Source: Ruminococcaceae bacterium FB2012
GTDB lineage: Bacteria; Bacillota; Clostridia; Oscillospirales; Ruminococcaceae
Length of the DNA: 64,000 nucleotides
Assembly: GCA_900104495.1 (NCBI GenBank)
Contig: FMXS01000009.1
Span: 124,001-188,000, forward strand
Direction: 5' to 3'
Position numbers and translations under genes: made by a program
Shown: positions 23,243 through 31,590 of the stretch, piece by piece
Layout: every line of letters begins with the position of its first letter
Position numbering within the stretch: position 1 is the first letter of the stretch
The notes under the pieces: generated by a model
Told to the model about the DNA's origin: nothing
Database searches by the model: none
What the model saw: the letters and a program-made list of their open reading frames with translations, nothing else

Positions 23243-23692
23243 TTGGCTGATGCTGAGATGGACGTAAAGATCCTGATGGGTACCTTTTACCAGTCCGTGG
23301 ATGTGAAGGGAAGAATGACTTTCCCCGCTAAGCTCCGCGAGTGCATCGGCGAAAGGTTCATCGTCACGAGAGGAAGCGCCGACTGCCTGTTCGTCTATGC
23401 GAGAGATGATTTCTACCGACGTGCCGCAAAGATATCCAAGCTTCCTATGTCCGAGTCGAGAGACAAGCTTCTTCGCTCCTTTACGGCCAACGCCGCAGAG
23501 GTCGAGCCCGATAAGCAGGGGAGGATCCTTATTCCCGGACCTCTGAGAGAATATGCGTTTCTTGACAAAGAGGCCGTTGTTATCGGCGTTTCCGACAGAT
23601 GCGAGATCTGGGACAAAAAGCGCTGGGATGACTTCAACAACAGCATCGACATGGGCGAACTCCTTAAATCTTTGGAGGGACTTGATTTTTAG
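23243..23692 (+). CDS. mraZ: Transcriptional regulator MraZ
   Basis: DNA-binding regulator of the division and cell-wall cluster, normally repressing its own promoter. The 149-residue protein has two SpoVT-AbrB-like half-domains, marked by SVDVKGRMTFPAKLRE and VEPDKQGRILIPGPLREYAFL. The TTG at 23243 is chosen as start because GGAGGTGA lies 6-7 bp upstream; the in-frame TTG at 23228 overlaps that site and has none of its own. The stop overlaps the rsmH start by one base. The operator-like GTG repeats upstream suggest autoregulation. Confidence 0.94.
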   Translation: MADAEMDVKILMGTFYQSVDVKGRMTFPAKLRECIGERFIVTRGSADCLFVYARDDFYRRAAKISKLPMSESRDKLLRSFTANAAEVEPDKQGRILIPGPLREYAFLDKEAVVIGVSDRCEIWDKKRWDDFNNSIDMGELLKSLEGLDF

Positions 23693-24618
23693 TGGAATTC
23701 AAGCATTATTCCGTTATGCTGAACGAGTGCATCGATGCGCTTGCGATAAAGCCCGACGGGATCTATGTTGACGGCACCGTAGGAGGCGCAGGACATTCCC
23801 GGGAGATAGCCAAAAGGCTCGAAACAGGAAGGCTTATCGCCCTCGACCGTGACCCCGAAGCCGTAAAGACCGCATCTGCGCGGCTTGAGGGACTGCCTGC
23901 TGCCGTGGTGAAGGCTAATTACTCCGAAATAAGAGCCGTGCTGGACAGCCTTGAAGTAGAAAAGGTTGACGGCATTCTCCTTGACTTAGGGGTGTCAAGC
24001 TATCAGCTTGATAACGGTGAAAGAGGCTTTTCCTACCATAAGGACGCTCCCTTGGATATGCGCATGAGCAGCGAAGGGATGTCCGCTAAGAATGTCGTGA
24101 ATGAATACCCATATGAACAGCTTGCAAAGATAATTTTTGAATACGGAGAAGAAAAATACGCGAGGAGCATCGCGTCGGGCATCGTCCGGGCGCGGGAAAG
24201 CGCTCCCATAGAGACCACATTTGAGCTGGCGGAGATAATCAAAGCCAATGTCCCGCAGAAGGTCAGAAGGGAAAAGAACCCCTGCAAAAAGACCTTCCAG
24301 GCAATAAGGATAGAGGTCAATAACGAGTTGGGACATTTGGATAAGGCTTTGGATGCCGCCTTTGAATGCCTTGCCGTCGGCGGAAGGATGGCCGTCATAA
24401 CCTTCCATTCGCTGGAGGACAGGCTCGTCAAGCAAAGATTCCTCAGTTTTGCAAAAGGATGCATCTGCCCGCCGGAATTTCCCGTCTGCGTCTGCGGCAG
24501 AAAGCCCCGCGCAGAGATCGTCACCCGCAAGCCCGTCGAGCCCTCGGAAAGAGAGCTTGAAGAGAATAACCGCAGCAGAAGCGCCAAACTAAGGGTGATC
24601 GAAAAGATAGGTATGTGA
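23692..24618 (+). CDS. rsmH: 16S rRNA (cytosine1402-N4)-methyltransferase
   Basis: SAM-dependent methyltransferase (MraW) of 308 residues acting on C1402 in the ribosomal decoding centre. The N-terminal SAM pocket YVDGTVGGAGHSREIAKRL and the conserved GILLDLGVSSYQLDNGERGFSY block are present, as is AVITFHSLEDRLVKQRF near the C-terminus. It starts with GTG at 23692, overlapping the mraZ stop (TAGTG). Second gene of the dcw cluster, its standard position. Confidence 0.97.
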   Translation: MEFKHYSVMLNECIDALAIKPDGIYVDGTVGGAGHSREIAKRLETGRLIALDRDPEAVKTASARLEGLPAAVVKANYSEIRAVLDSLEVEKVDGILLDLGVSSYQLDNGERGFSYHKDAPLDMRMSSEGMSAKNVVNEYPYEQLAKIIFEYGEEKYARSIASGIVRARESAPIETTFELAEIIKANVPQKVRREKNPCKKTFQAIRIEVNNELGHLDKALDAAFECLAVGGRMAVITFHSLEDRLVKQRFLSFAKGCICPPEFPVCVCGRKPRAEIVTRKPVEPSERELEENNRSRSAKLRVIEKIGM

Positions 24619-24640
24619 TGTTTCCCGGAAGGTGATATAA

Positions 24641-25147
24641 ATGTCGGAAATGAATTCTCACAATCTCGCCGTAGATATGGACTACGCCGAGTTTGACCGT
24701 GAGGAAGCCGAAGAGAAAAAAAGCAGGAAAACCAAAGCAGGGAAGCCAGCATCGGTCCCTCACAGAACCGCCCACAGGACGGCAAGCGTCATCAGATATT
24801 TCACCGTAGCCGCCGCCGCACTGGCTCTCCTTTGCTTCATGATATACGGCAGAGTTGAACTGTCGAGCCTTTATACTCAGCAGAGCGAGCTGGAAAGCAA
24901 ACTCACCAGGCTCCAGAGCGAAAACGTGGCCCTTGAGACGGAGCTGGCTCAGAAGAACGGCCTCACGCAGGCTGAGAGTTATGCCGAAAATCAGTTAGGA
25001 CTAAAAAAGCTGGAAAAATATCAGATAGAGTATGTTGAAGTGCCGAAGCCGAATGTGGCCGAGGCCGCACCGCCGCAGAACGACAATATTTTCGTAAGGA
25101 TAAAGAAGTGGTTCCTGGGCGTGCTGGAATATATCGGAGCGCAGTGA
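24641..25147 (+). CDS. ftsL: Cell division protein FtsL-like
   Basis: Bitopic division protein of the FtsL/DivIC type, partner of DivIB and DivIC/FtsB at the septum. The 168-residue protein has a charged cytoplasmic N-terminus (about 1-50), one membrane helix (about 51-70, YFTVAAAALALLCFMIYG) and a heptad coiled coil (QQSELESKLTRLQSENVALETELAQ) with a short extracellular tail. Sequence conservation of FtsL is always low, so the call rests on topology and on position between rsmH and the PBP gene, which is diagnostic. Confidence 0.85.
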   Translation: MSEMNSHNLAVDMDYAEFDREEAEEKKSRKTKAGKPASVPHRTAHRTASVIRYFTVAAAALALLCFMIYGRVELSSLYTQQSELESKLTRLQSENVALETELAQKNGLTQAESYAENQLGLKKLEKYQIEYVEVPKPNVAEAAPPQNDNIFVRIKKWFLGVLEYIGAQ

Positions 25148-25248
25148 AATACACTGATTAACAGAAAGCTATGGATGCCAAAAGGCCGCTTAGCTTTCTT
25201 GTTGTATGACGGTCACCGCGATCTCACGCAGTTCAAGAGGTAATATCA

Positions 25249-27609
25249 ATGCGAAAATATCAGAAGCCGACAGAGGCCGATCTTCCCACAAGAGTCATGA
25301 AAAACCGCCTTACGCGGTATGTTGTGCTCGTGCTGGCTGCTCTCGTCGTTTGGATAGTGATTCAGATATTCAAAGTTTCGGTCACCGAAGCGGATAAGTG
25401 GCAGGAGCTTGCCAATTCTCAGCAGGTGAGAAGTACCGTGACTCCGGCCTCGAGAGGTACGATCTACGATACCAACGGGCAGGTCCTCGCTCAGAGCGCC
25501 ACCGTTTATACCGTGTATGTTGACCCCGTAATGCTCTGGAAAGACTACCTTGAAAAGAACGACGAGCGCATAAAGGAACTGAAAGAGCTCATAGCCAAGG
25601 GCGGCGACCGTGACAAGATCGAAGGCTATCAGAAAAAGCTGGACAGCATCAAACCCTCGGACCGGGCTTTTCCCGAACTTGTGGAGTTCCTTGCAACGAC
25701 TCTCGGAGTCGAGCCGGAAAAGGTCAGAGGCTACTGCACCAATAAGGAATCAAGATATGAGATAATCAAGAAAAACGTTGAAAAGGCCGCCGCAGTGAAG
25801 ATAGAAAATTATCTCACCGAAGAGGGCCTGGACGGCGTCAGATGCGAGCCCGGCACCAAGAGGTTTTATCCCCAGGGTGCGCTGGCGGCCAACGTGATCG
25901 GCCACCTCAGCTACGACGGCGACGGCATCTACGGCCTTGAAGCCTACTATGACGATACCCTCCGGGGCATCGACGGAAGAGTCATCACCGCAACGGCCCG
26001 TGACGGCACGGAGATCCCTTACAGATACAGACAGTCCTACGAAGCTCAGGACGGAAACTCTTTGATCCTGAACGTGGACGTGAATATCCAGTATCAGCTG
26101 GAAAAAGCCCTCGACAAGGCCGTTAAGAAGACAAATCCCCATGACCGCGCCTGCGGAATAATCATGGACCCGAATACAGGCGCCATAAGGGCTATGGCTA
26201 CCAATTTCAGCTACGACCCCAACGCTCCCGCAGTTATCACCGATAACAAGACAGCGGCACAGCTCGCCGGACTGGATGAAAACTCCAAGGAGTACAAGAA
26301 GATAGAACTCGACGCCTGGAGCCTCCAGTGGAAGAACAAGGCGATCTCGGAGCTTTACAATCCCGGCTCGGTATTCAAGGTCATCACCGGTTCTTCGGCG
26401 CTCGAAGAGCAGGCGATCACGCTGGACGACACTTTCGTCTGCAACACCTTCATCCAGGTGGCAGATACCAGGATGCACTGCTGGTCCAACATAGACCACG
26501 GCGCACAGAATCTCTACGATGCGATGACCAACTCCTGCAACCCTGCCTTCGTGCAGATCGGGCAGAGACTGGGCGTTGAGAACTTCTGCAAGTTCTTCAA
26601 GAGCTACGGCTTCACCGAAAGAACGGGGATCGACCTCCCGGGCGAGGCCGACGCTATCTATCATTCGGCCGAGAATATGAGCCTCGTGGACCTTGCGGCT
26701 TCCAGCTTCGGACAGTCCAACAAGATAACTCCGATACAGATGATAACCGCCTACGCCGCGGCTATAAACGGCGGATACCTTGTGACTCCCCAGGTCGTTG
26801 ACAAGGTAGTCGATCCCAAGGGCAACGTCATCCGGGATGTGGAGCCTGTCATCAAGAGACAGGTCATCTCGGCGGCAACTTCCGAGACTATGCGGAAGAT
26901 ACTTGAAAACGTCGTGGTTTCGGAGCCCGATTCCAACAGCTATGTAAAGGGCTATCACATCGGCGGCAAGTCGGGTACCTCTCAGAAGCTGGATGAGGAC
27001 GTTACCGGTAATACCTACGTCGGCTCCTACTGCGCATTTGCTCCCGCGGACGATCCCCAGGTCATCATGCTGGTGATGATCGACCACCCCACCGGTGCGG
27101 AGTTCTACGGTTCTGAGATCGCGGCTCCCGTGTGCGTGGAGATCCTTTCGGAGATCCTGCCTTACATGGGCTACTTCCCGCAGTACACCGAGGCTGAACT
27201 GGAAAACCTCCAGGTGAAGGTCCCCGGTATGGAGTTCAACGCAGTTGACAAAGCCAAGAAGACCCTGGATGAAATGGGTCTGAAATATATCGTGCAGGGC
27301 AACGGTGAAACGGTGCTCAAGCAGGTGCCTTCAAGCGGAAGCGTCGAGAAGGGAAGCACGGTCATCCTCTACACCGAGGAAGGTTACAGTGAAAAGCTGG
27401 TAACGGTGCCGAACCTCAGAGGCCTCACCAAGAAGGAAGCCAAACTGGCCCTCGAAGGCCGGGGTCTGAACCTCTCGGCTCTCGGCAACGATACCGACGC
27501 CGAGGATGCCAAGGCCGAGGGCGACCAGAACTACGCCCCCGAGACCGTGATCCCCGAGGGAACGGTGGTATCGGTAACATTCTCCAGCGGCGTGATAGGT
27601 TCACAGTAA
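25249..27609 (+). CDS. Penicillin-binding protein 2 / SpoVD-like transpeptidase with two PASTA domains
   Basis: Class B PBP that cross-links septal or spore-cortex peptidoglycan. The 786-residue protein has one N-terminal membrane helix (about 20-42), a pedestal/dimerisation domain (about 60-300) and a transpeptidase domain (about 310-640). The active-site motifs are SxxK as SVFK in NPGSVFKVITG, SxN as SCN in TNSCNPAFVQIG, and KSGT in GGKSGTSQK. Two PASTA repeats occupy about 655-785. The first gene after ftsL in the dcw cluster is normally pbpB, with spoVD sometimes beside it; only one is present here, so it may serve both septation and cortex roles. Confidence 0.93.
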   Translation: MRKYQKPTEADLPTRVMKNRLTRYVVLVLAALVVWIVIQIFKVSVTEADKWQELANSQQVRSTVTPASRGTIYDTNGQVLAQSATVYTVYVDPVMLWKDYLEKNDERIKELKELIAKGGDRDKIEGYQKKLDSIKPSDRAFPELVEFLATTLGVEPEKVRGYCTNKESRYEIIKKNVEKAAAVKIENYLTEEGLDGVRCEPGTKRFYPQGALAANVIGHLSYDGDGIYGLEAYYDDTLRGIDGRVITATARDGTEIPYRYRQSYEAQDGNSLILNVDVNIQYQLEKALDKAVKKTNPHDRACGIIMDPNTGAIRAMATNFSYDPNAPAVITDNKTAAQLAGLDENSKEYKKIELDAWSLQWKNKAISELYNPGSVFKVITGSSALEEQAITLDDTFVCNTFIQVADTRMHCWSNIDHGAQNLYDAMTNSCNPAFVQIGQRLGVENFCKFFKSYGFTERTGIDLPGEADAIYHSAENMSLVDLAASSFGQSNKITPIQMITAYAAAINGGYLVTPQVVDKVVDPKGNVIRDVEPVIKRQVISAATSETMRKILENVVVSEPDSNSYVKGYHIGGKSGTSQKLDEDVTGNTYVGSYCAFAPADDPQVIMLVMIDHPTGAEFYGSEIAAPVCVEILSEILPYMGYFPQYTEAELENLQVKVPGMEFNAVDKAKKTLDEMGLKYIVQGNGETVLKQVPSSGSVEKGSTVILYTEEGYSEKLVTVPNLRGLTKKEAKLALEGRGLNLSALGNDTDAEDAKAEGDQNYAPETVIPEGTVVSVTFSSGVIGSQ

Positions 27610-27664
27610 GCAGATAATGACAGTCAGATCTTTCCGGTACGGAATATAAGAGAGAAGGATGAAT

Positions 27665-29098
27665 ATGAAACTGTATAAGCTGATCGAAGGGATAGCAAGC
27701 ACTGTGCTGCCCGACCGTGAAATATCGGATATTACTTCTGACACCCGGCGCGAAATGCCGGAGGGCTTTATGTTCGTGTGCATAAAGGGCAACACCTTTG
27801 ACGGACACAATGCCGCAAAGGATATGATCGCCAAAGGCGCATCGGTGATCGTCTGCGATCACGACCTCGGCCTTGACTGTCAGATCATCGTTCCCGATAC
27901 CCGTGCCGCTTATCCTGCCCTCTGCGCCAGATATTTCGGCGACCCGCAGAAGCAGTTCAAGCTTATCGGCGTAACGGGCACCAACGGCAAGACCACCATA
28001 ACCACCGTGATGAAGAAGGTGCTGGACAGCTTCGGCTGCAAGGTGGGCCTTATCGGAACCTGTCAGAACGAGATCTGCGACCTCGTCCTCGAGACCGCAA
28101 GGACCACTCCCGAGCCCTATGAGCTGTTTGAGCTCTTCCGTAAAATGGCTGACGCCGGCTGCGAGTACGTCATCATGGAAGCCTCCTCTCAAGGACTTGA
28201 GCAGAAGCGTCTCGGGCCCTGCGAGTTCGCGGTGGGCATATTTACCAACCTCACCCAGGACCACCTTGACGTACACGGCAATATGGAAAACTATTATCAG
28301 GCAAAGAAACTGCTCTTCGATGTTTCTGCAAGAGCGATCATCAATATAGACGACTTCTACGGCAGACGCTATCTTGACGAGATCAGCTGTCCCAGCAATA
28401 CCTATTCCGCAGAGATCAAGGCTGATTTCTACGCTGAGGATATCCTTCTTTCGGCCAGCGGCGTCAAGTATGTTTACTGCGACGGCTTCGGCAAGCACAA
28501 TGTGGATTTCAAGATGCCGGGACTGTTCAACGTGTCCAATTCCCTGGCGGTCATCGCCTGCTGCGAGACCTTGGGCTTCAAGGCCGGCGACGTCATCCGC
28601 GAGCTCAACAAGATGCAGGGCGTCCGCGGCAGAGCAGAGGTCGTTCCCACGGGACGGGACTTCACCGTGATCTGCGACTACGCCCACACTCCCGACGCTC
28701 TCGTCAACGTGCTTTCGGCTATCAAGTCCAGTGCTGTCGGAAAAGTCAAGTGCCTCTTCGGCTGCGGCGGCAACCGCGACGCCACCAAGCGTCCGCTTAT
28801 GGCTAAGGCAGCGGCAGAGAACGCCGATTTCCTCATCGTTACCTCCGATAATCCGAGAAACGAGGACCCGGAAGACATCATCCGGGATATCCTTACCGGG
28901 CTTGAAGGCTCTTCAACGCCTTATATCAAGATCACCGACAGGCGCGAGGCTATCCATTGGGCAGTCAAAAACGCCGAAAAGGACGATATCATCGTGCTGG
29001 CCGGAAAAGGCCACGAGGATTATCAGATCCTTGCCGGAGGAGTAAAGATCCACTTCGACGAGCGCGAGGTCGTAGCGGAGGCTCTGGCGGAAGCATGA
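27665..29098 (+). CDS. murE: UDP-MurNAc-L-Ala-D-Glu: meso-DAP ligase
   Basis: Cytosolic Mur ligase adding the third residue to the peptidoglycan precursor. The ATP loop is GVTGTNGKTTITT (about residue 103). The DNPR motif in TSDNPRNEDPED, which distinguishes meso-diaminopimelate-adding from lysine-adding enzymes, predicts a meso-DAP cell wall, consistent with the dapF domain found in this window. The second ATG (27665) is preferred because GAGAAGGA is correctly spaced for it. 477 residues, normal length. Confidence 0.96.
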   Translation: MKLYKLIEGIASTVLPDREISDITSDTRREMPEGFMFVCIKGNTFDGHNAAKDMIAKGASVIVCDHDLGLDCQIIVPDTRAAYPALCARYFGDPQKQFKLIGVTGTNGKTTITTVMKKVLDSFGCKVGLIGTCQNEICDLVLETARTTPEPYELFELFRKMADAGCEYVIMEASSQGLEQKRLGPCEFAVGIFTNLTQDHLDVHGNMENYYQAKKLLFDVSARAIINIDDFYGRRYLDEISCPSNTYSAEIKADFYAEDILLSASGVKYVYCDGFGKHNVDFKMPGLFNVSNSLAVIACCETLGFKAGDVIRELNKMQGVRGRAEVVPTGRDFTVICDYAHTPDALVNVLSAIKSSAVGKVKCLFGCGGNRDATKRPLMAKAAAENADFLIVTSDNPRNEDPEDIIRDILTGLEGSSTPYIKITDRREAIHWAVKNAEKDDIIVLAGKGHEDYQILAGGVKIHFDEREVVAEALAEA

Positions 29099-29143
29099 TT
29101 CCGCTTTGCTCAGACAAATTCTCGCGTTAAGGAGACGGTAGTA

Positions 29144-30508
29144 ATGGAAAAAATGAGCTTGTCCGAGATCGTTTCGGCTGTCGAAGGCAGCTTCGGCTAT
29201 CCTTCCGATATGATGATTAGCAGCATCTCGACCGATACAAGAAAGATCACGGCCGGGTCTGTGTTCATCGCGCTTAAAGGCGACAGCTTCGACGGTCACG
29301 ATTTTGCTCCCGATGCCATGAAACTCGGGGCCGAAGCCGTCATCACCGAAAGACAGGTCGAGGGCGCAAAGTGCATCATCGTTGATTCCACACATAAGGC
29401 TCTGCGCGATCTGGCCCATTATTACCGTATGAAATTCGACATCCCTCTTGTAGGCATCACCGGCAGCGTAGGCAAGACCACCACCAAGGATATGATCGCC
29501 TGTGTGCTTGCAAGGAAATATAAGACCCTCAAGACCGAGGGCAACCACAACAACGAGGTCGGGATGCCTCTTACGCTCCTGGAGCTCGACAACAGCTATG
29601 AGGCCGCAGTCATAGAAATGGGAATGAACCATGCGGGCGAAATGTCAAGGCTTTCGATGTGCTCCTCTCCGACGCTGTGTGTTATTACTAACATCGGCGT
29701 ATCGCACATCGAAAACCTTGGCTCGCAGGAGAACATCCTGAAGGCCAAGCTGGAGATCCTCGACGGCGCGTTTCCCTATGCTCCGCTGATACTCAACCGT
29801 GACGACAAGCTGCTTTCCGGCCTGGAACTCCAGGATCAGAGAAAGACTGTCTGGTATTCGCTGAAGAAAAAGGATGCCGATGTCTATGCTTCAAATGTCA
29901 CTGCGGAGGACGGAAGGATCTCGTTTACAGTGAATTATAGCGGCGGGAAATATCCCGCTGTGCTGAATGTGCTGGGTGAGCACAACGTAAAGAACGCTTT
30001 GGCAGCATTTACCGTGGGCGTGACCCTCGGAATCGATCCCGCTGAATGCGCCGCAGGCGTGGGCGATTACCGTCCTTGCGGGCTCAGACAGAATATCAGA
30101 CAGGTCAAGGGCGCCGCTTTTGTGGTGGACTGCTACAACGCCGCCCCCGATTCCATGAGGGCTGCACTGAATGTGCTCTCGCAGGTCAGCATCGCTGACG
30201 GCGGCAAGCGTATCTGCGTCCTTGCGGATATGCTGGAGCTGGGAAAAAAGGCAGCTGCCTATCATAAACAGGTTGGGGAATATGTCGGTTCTGCAAAGGC
30301 CGATATGCTGCTCTGCTTCGGTGAGAATTCAAAGTATTATATCGAAGGCGCGGTCAGAAAGGGAATGCCCGCCGACGCCTGCAAGCATTTCGACAGCCGT
30401 GAGGAGCTGGCGGAGCATCTCAAAGGATGCCTTAAAGAGGGCGATGCGGTGCTGTTCAAGGGCAGCCGGGGCATGAAGCTCGAGGAGGTAATAGAAGCCC
30501 TTGAGTGA
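29144..30508 (+). CDS. murF: UDP-MurNAc-tripeptide: D-Ala-D-Ala ligase
   Basis: Adds the D-Ala-D-Ala dipeptide, completing the UDP-MurNAc-pentapeptide. ATP loop GITGSVGKTTTKDM (about residue 107), the conserved NNEVGMPLTLL segment, and the FVVDCYNAAPDSMRAAL block (NP/NAxPxSM signature of MurF) are all present. 454 residues, normal length. GGAGACGG precedes ATG 29144. It overlaps the MraY-like gene by 8 bp. Confidence 0.96.
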   Translation: MEKMSLSEIVSAVEGSFGYPSDMMISSISTDTRKITAGSVFIALKGDSFDGHDFAPDAMKLGAEAVITERQVEGAKCIIVDSTHKALRDLAHYYRMKFDIPLVGITGSVGKTTTKDMIACVLARKYKTLKTEGNHNNEVGMPLTLLELDNSYEAAVIEMGMNHAGEMSRLSMCSSPTLCVITNIGVSHIENLGSQENILKAKLEILDGAFPYAPLILNRDDKLLSGLELQDQRKTVWYSLKKKDADVYASNVTAEDGRISFTVNYSGGKYPAVLNVLGEHNVKNALAAFTVGVTLGIDPAECAAGVGDYRPCGLRQNIRQVKGAAFVVDCYNAAPDSMRAALNVLSQVSIADGGKRICVLADMLELGKKAAAYHKQVGEYVGSAKADMLLCFGENSKYYIEGAVRKGMPADACKHFDSREELAEHLKGCLKEGDAVLFKGSRGMKLEEVIEALE

Positions 30509-31577
30509 TGCGCTTATATTCGGAAGTTTTCCGGCCGTGATGATCGTCGCTCTGCTGCTTACGGTATCTGCGGTGTTCCTTTTGGGACTTGTGTTTATAC
30601 CGCTGCTGAGAGCGAAAAAAACAGGCAGACTTGAATGGAAGATAGGGAAGCGTTCCCGCGCCGACGGCTCCGAACCGTCAATGGGCGGGCTCGTTATGGC
30701 GCTGGGCTTTGCGGCCTGGCTGTTTCCCACGGCGGCTGTCGCCGAACTTAATGGAAGTTCAACACTAAATTCTCGCGGGGACTTGATTTTCGCGGGAATT
30801 TATGTTATAATAATTATGTGTGTCGGTGCGCTTGAGGACCGTCTCACAAAATTCCGCGCAAGTCCCGCCGGACTGCCTGCGGGCCTTAAACAGCTGGTGA
30901 TATTTTCTGCAAGTCTGGGCCTGCTTCTGGCCTTTGAAATATGGGGTTCGGTGGATACCGACGTGCTGCTGCCTTTCAGACTTGGATTTGCCGAATTGGG
31001 TATGTTTTATTACCCCATAACGGCAATGTTCATGACCTTCACCGTGGATGTGTTCCGGCTCCATTTCTGCTTCGGCAGCGATTATACCACTGCCGTCGGA
31101 GGACTTACGGAGTTTACCGGAGCTGTCTCGCTGATGACCGTCGGAATATGCTGCGAGCGCGTGGGCGCCTCCGGCGCGGGTTATCTTGCCGAATTCGGCG
31201 CCGCCGCCTGCATCGGACTGCTGATCTATACCGCTTCGCCTTCAAAGCTGTGGTCGGGAACTTCGGGGTCCATGTTCATAGGTGCGCTGCTGGCGGCTTC
31301 TGCGGTGATGTCAAAAATGGAGCTGCTTCTTGTGACCGCCGCACTTCCTCAGCTGGCGGATGCCTTGACTGCGGCTTTGCATTTCATACGCTTTAAACGT
31401 GCTCCTGCACCCCGTCCCGCGGAGCTTTCTCCCAGGCGTTCCCTTCGGATGCTCTGGCGCGAAAGGGGTTTCGGAGATTATACAGTGATGCTGCTGTTCG
31501 GGCTTATAGGCCTTATCGGCGGCGTTCTTTCGGTTATCTTCGCGGTCTACGCGGAGAGTCTTTTTCTGAGAATATAA
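30501..31577 (+). CDS. MraY-like membrane protein lacking catalytic aspartates
   Basis: It occupies the canonical mraY position (between murF and ftsW) and keeps the MraY shape: 358 residues, about ten membrane segments, SEPSMGGLVMALG in place of the xTPTMGG motif, and a GLPAGLKQL segment after the second cytoplasmic loop. But the polar active site is eroded. The DDY motif reads LEDRLTKF (residues 112-113), the NLTDGLDG loop is replaced by a segment ending TAVGGLTEF, the FMGDTGS motif reads LWSGTSGS (residue 254 is Thr instead of Asp), and the HHH region reads RRSLRMLWRERG. It starts at TTG 30501 within the murF end. Either it is not a transferase or it is a highly divergent one. Confidence 0.8.
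   Translation: MSDALIFGSFPAVMIVALLLTVSAVFLLGLVFIPLLRAKKTGRLEWKIGKRSRADGSEPSMGGLVMALGFAAWLFPTAAVAELNGSSTLNSRGDLIFAGIYVIIIMCVGALEDRLTKFRASPAGLPAGLKQLVIFSASLGLLLAFEIWGSVDTDVLLPFRLGFAELGMFYYPITAMFMTFTVDVFRLHFCFGSDYTTAVGGLTEFTGAVSLMTVGICCERVGASGAGYLAEFGAAACIGLLIYTASPSKLWSGTSGSMFIGALLAASAVMSKMELLLVTAALPQLADALTAALHFIRFKRAPAPRPAELSPRRSLRMLWRERGFGDYTVMLLFGLIGLIGGVLSVIFAVYAESLFLRI
30768..30800. repeat. Inverted repeat overlapping an internal -35 box
   Basis: AATTCTCGCG (30768-30777) and CGCGGGAATT (30791-30800) form an imperfect (one G-U) 10-bp inverted repeat inside the MraY-like gene. The TTGATT of the internal promoter candidate lies between the arms. Confidence 0.6.
30783..30811 (+). promoter_or_regulatory. 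Candidate internal promoter within the MraY-like gene
   Basis: TTGATT (30783-30788) and TATAAT (30806-30811) with a 17-bp spacer, in a locally AT-rich patch of a GC-rich coding region. It could add transcription of ftsW, murG, murA and ftsQ. Confidence 0.5.
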
Positions 31578-31590
31578 GGGGGTAAAAACC

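Noticed and set aside
25162..25200. GAAAGCT/AGCTTTC hairpin between ftsL and the PBP gene as a terminator
   Set aside because: Stem of only seven pairs with a 20-nt loop and no T tract; probably chance.
30501..31577. MraY-like gene as a pseudogene
   Set aside because: The frame is full length with intact membrane segments and translational coupling to murF; loss of residues is specific to the active site rather than random.
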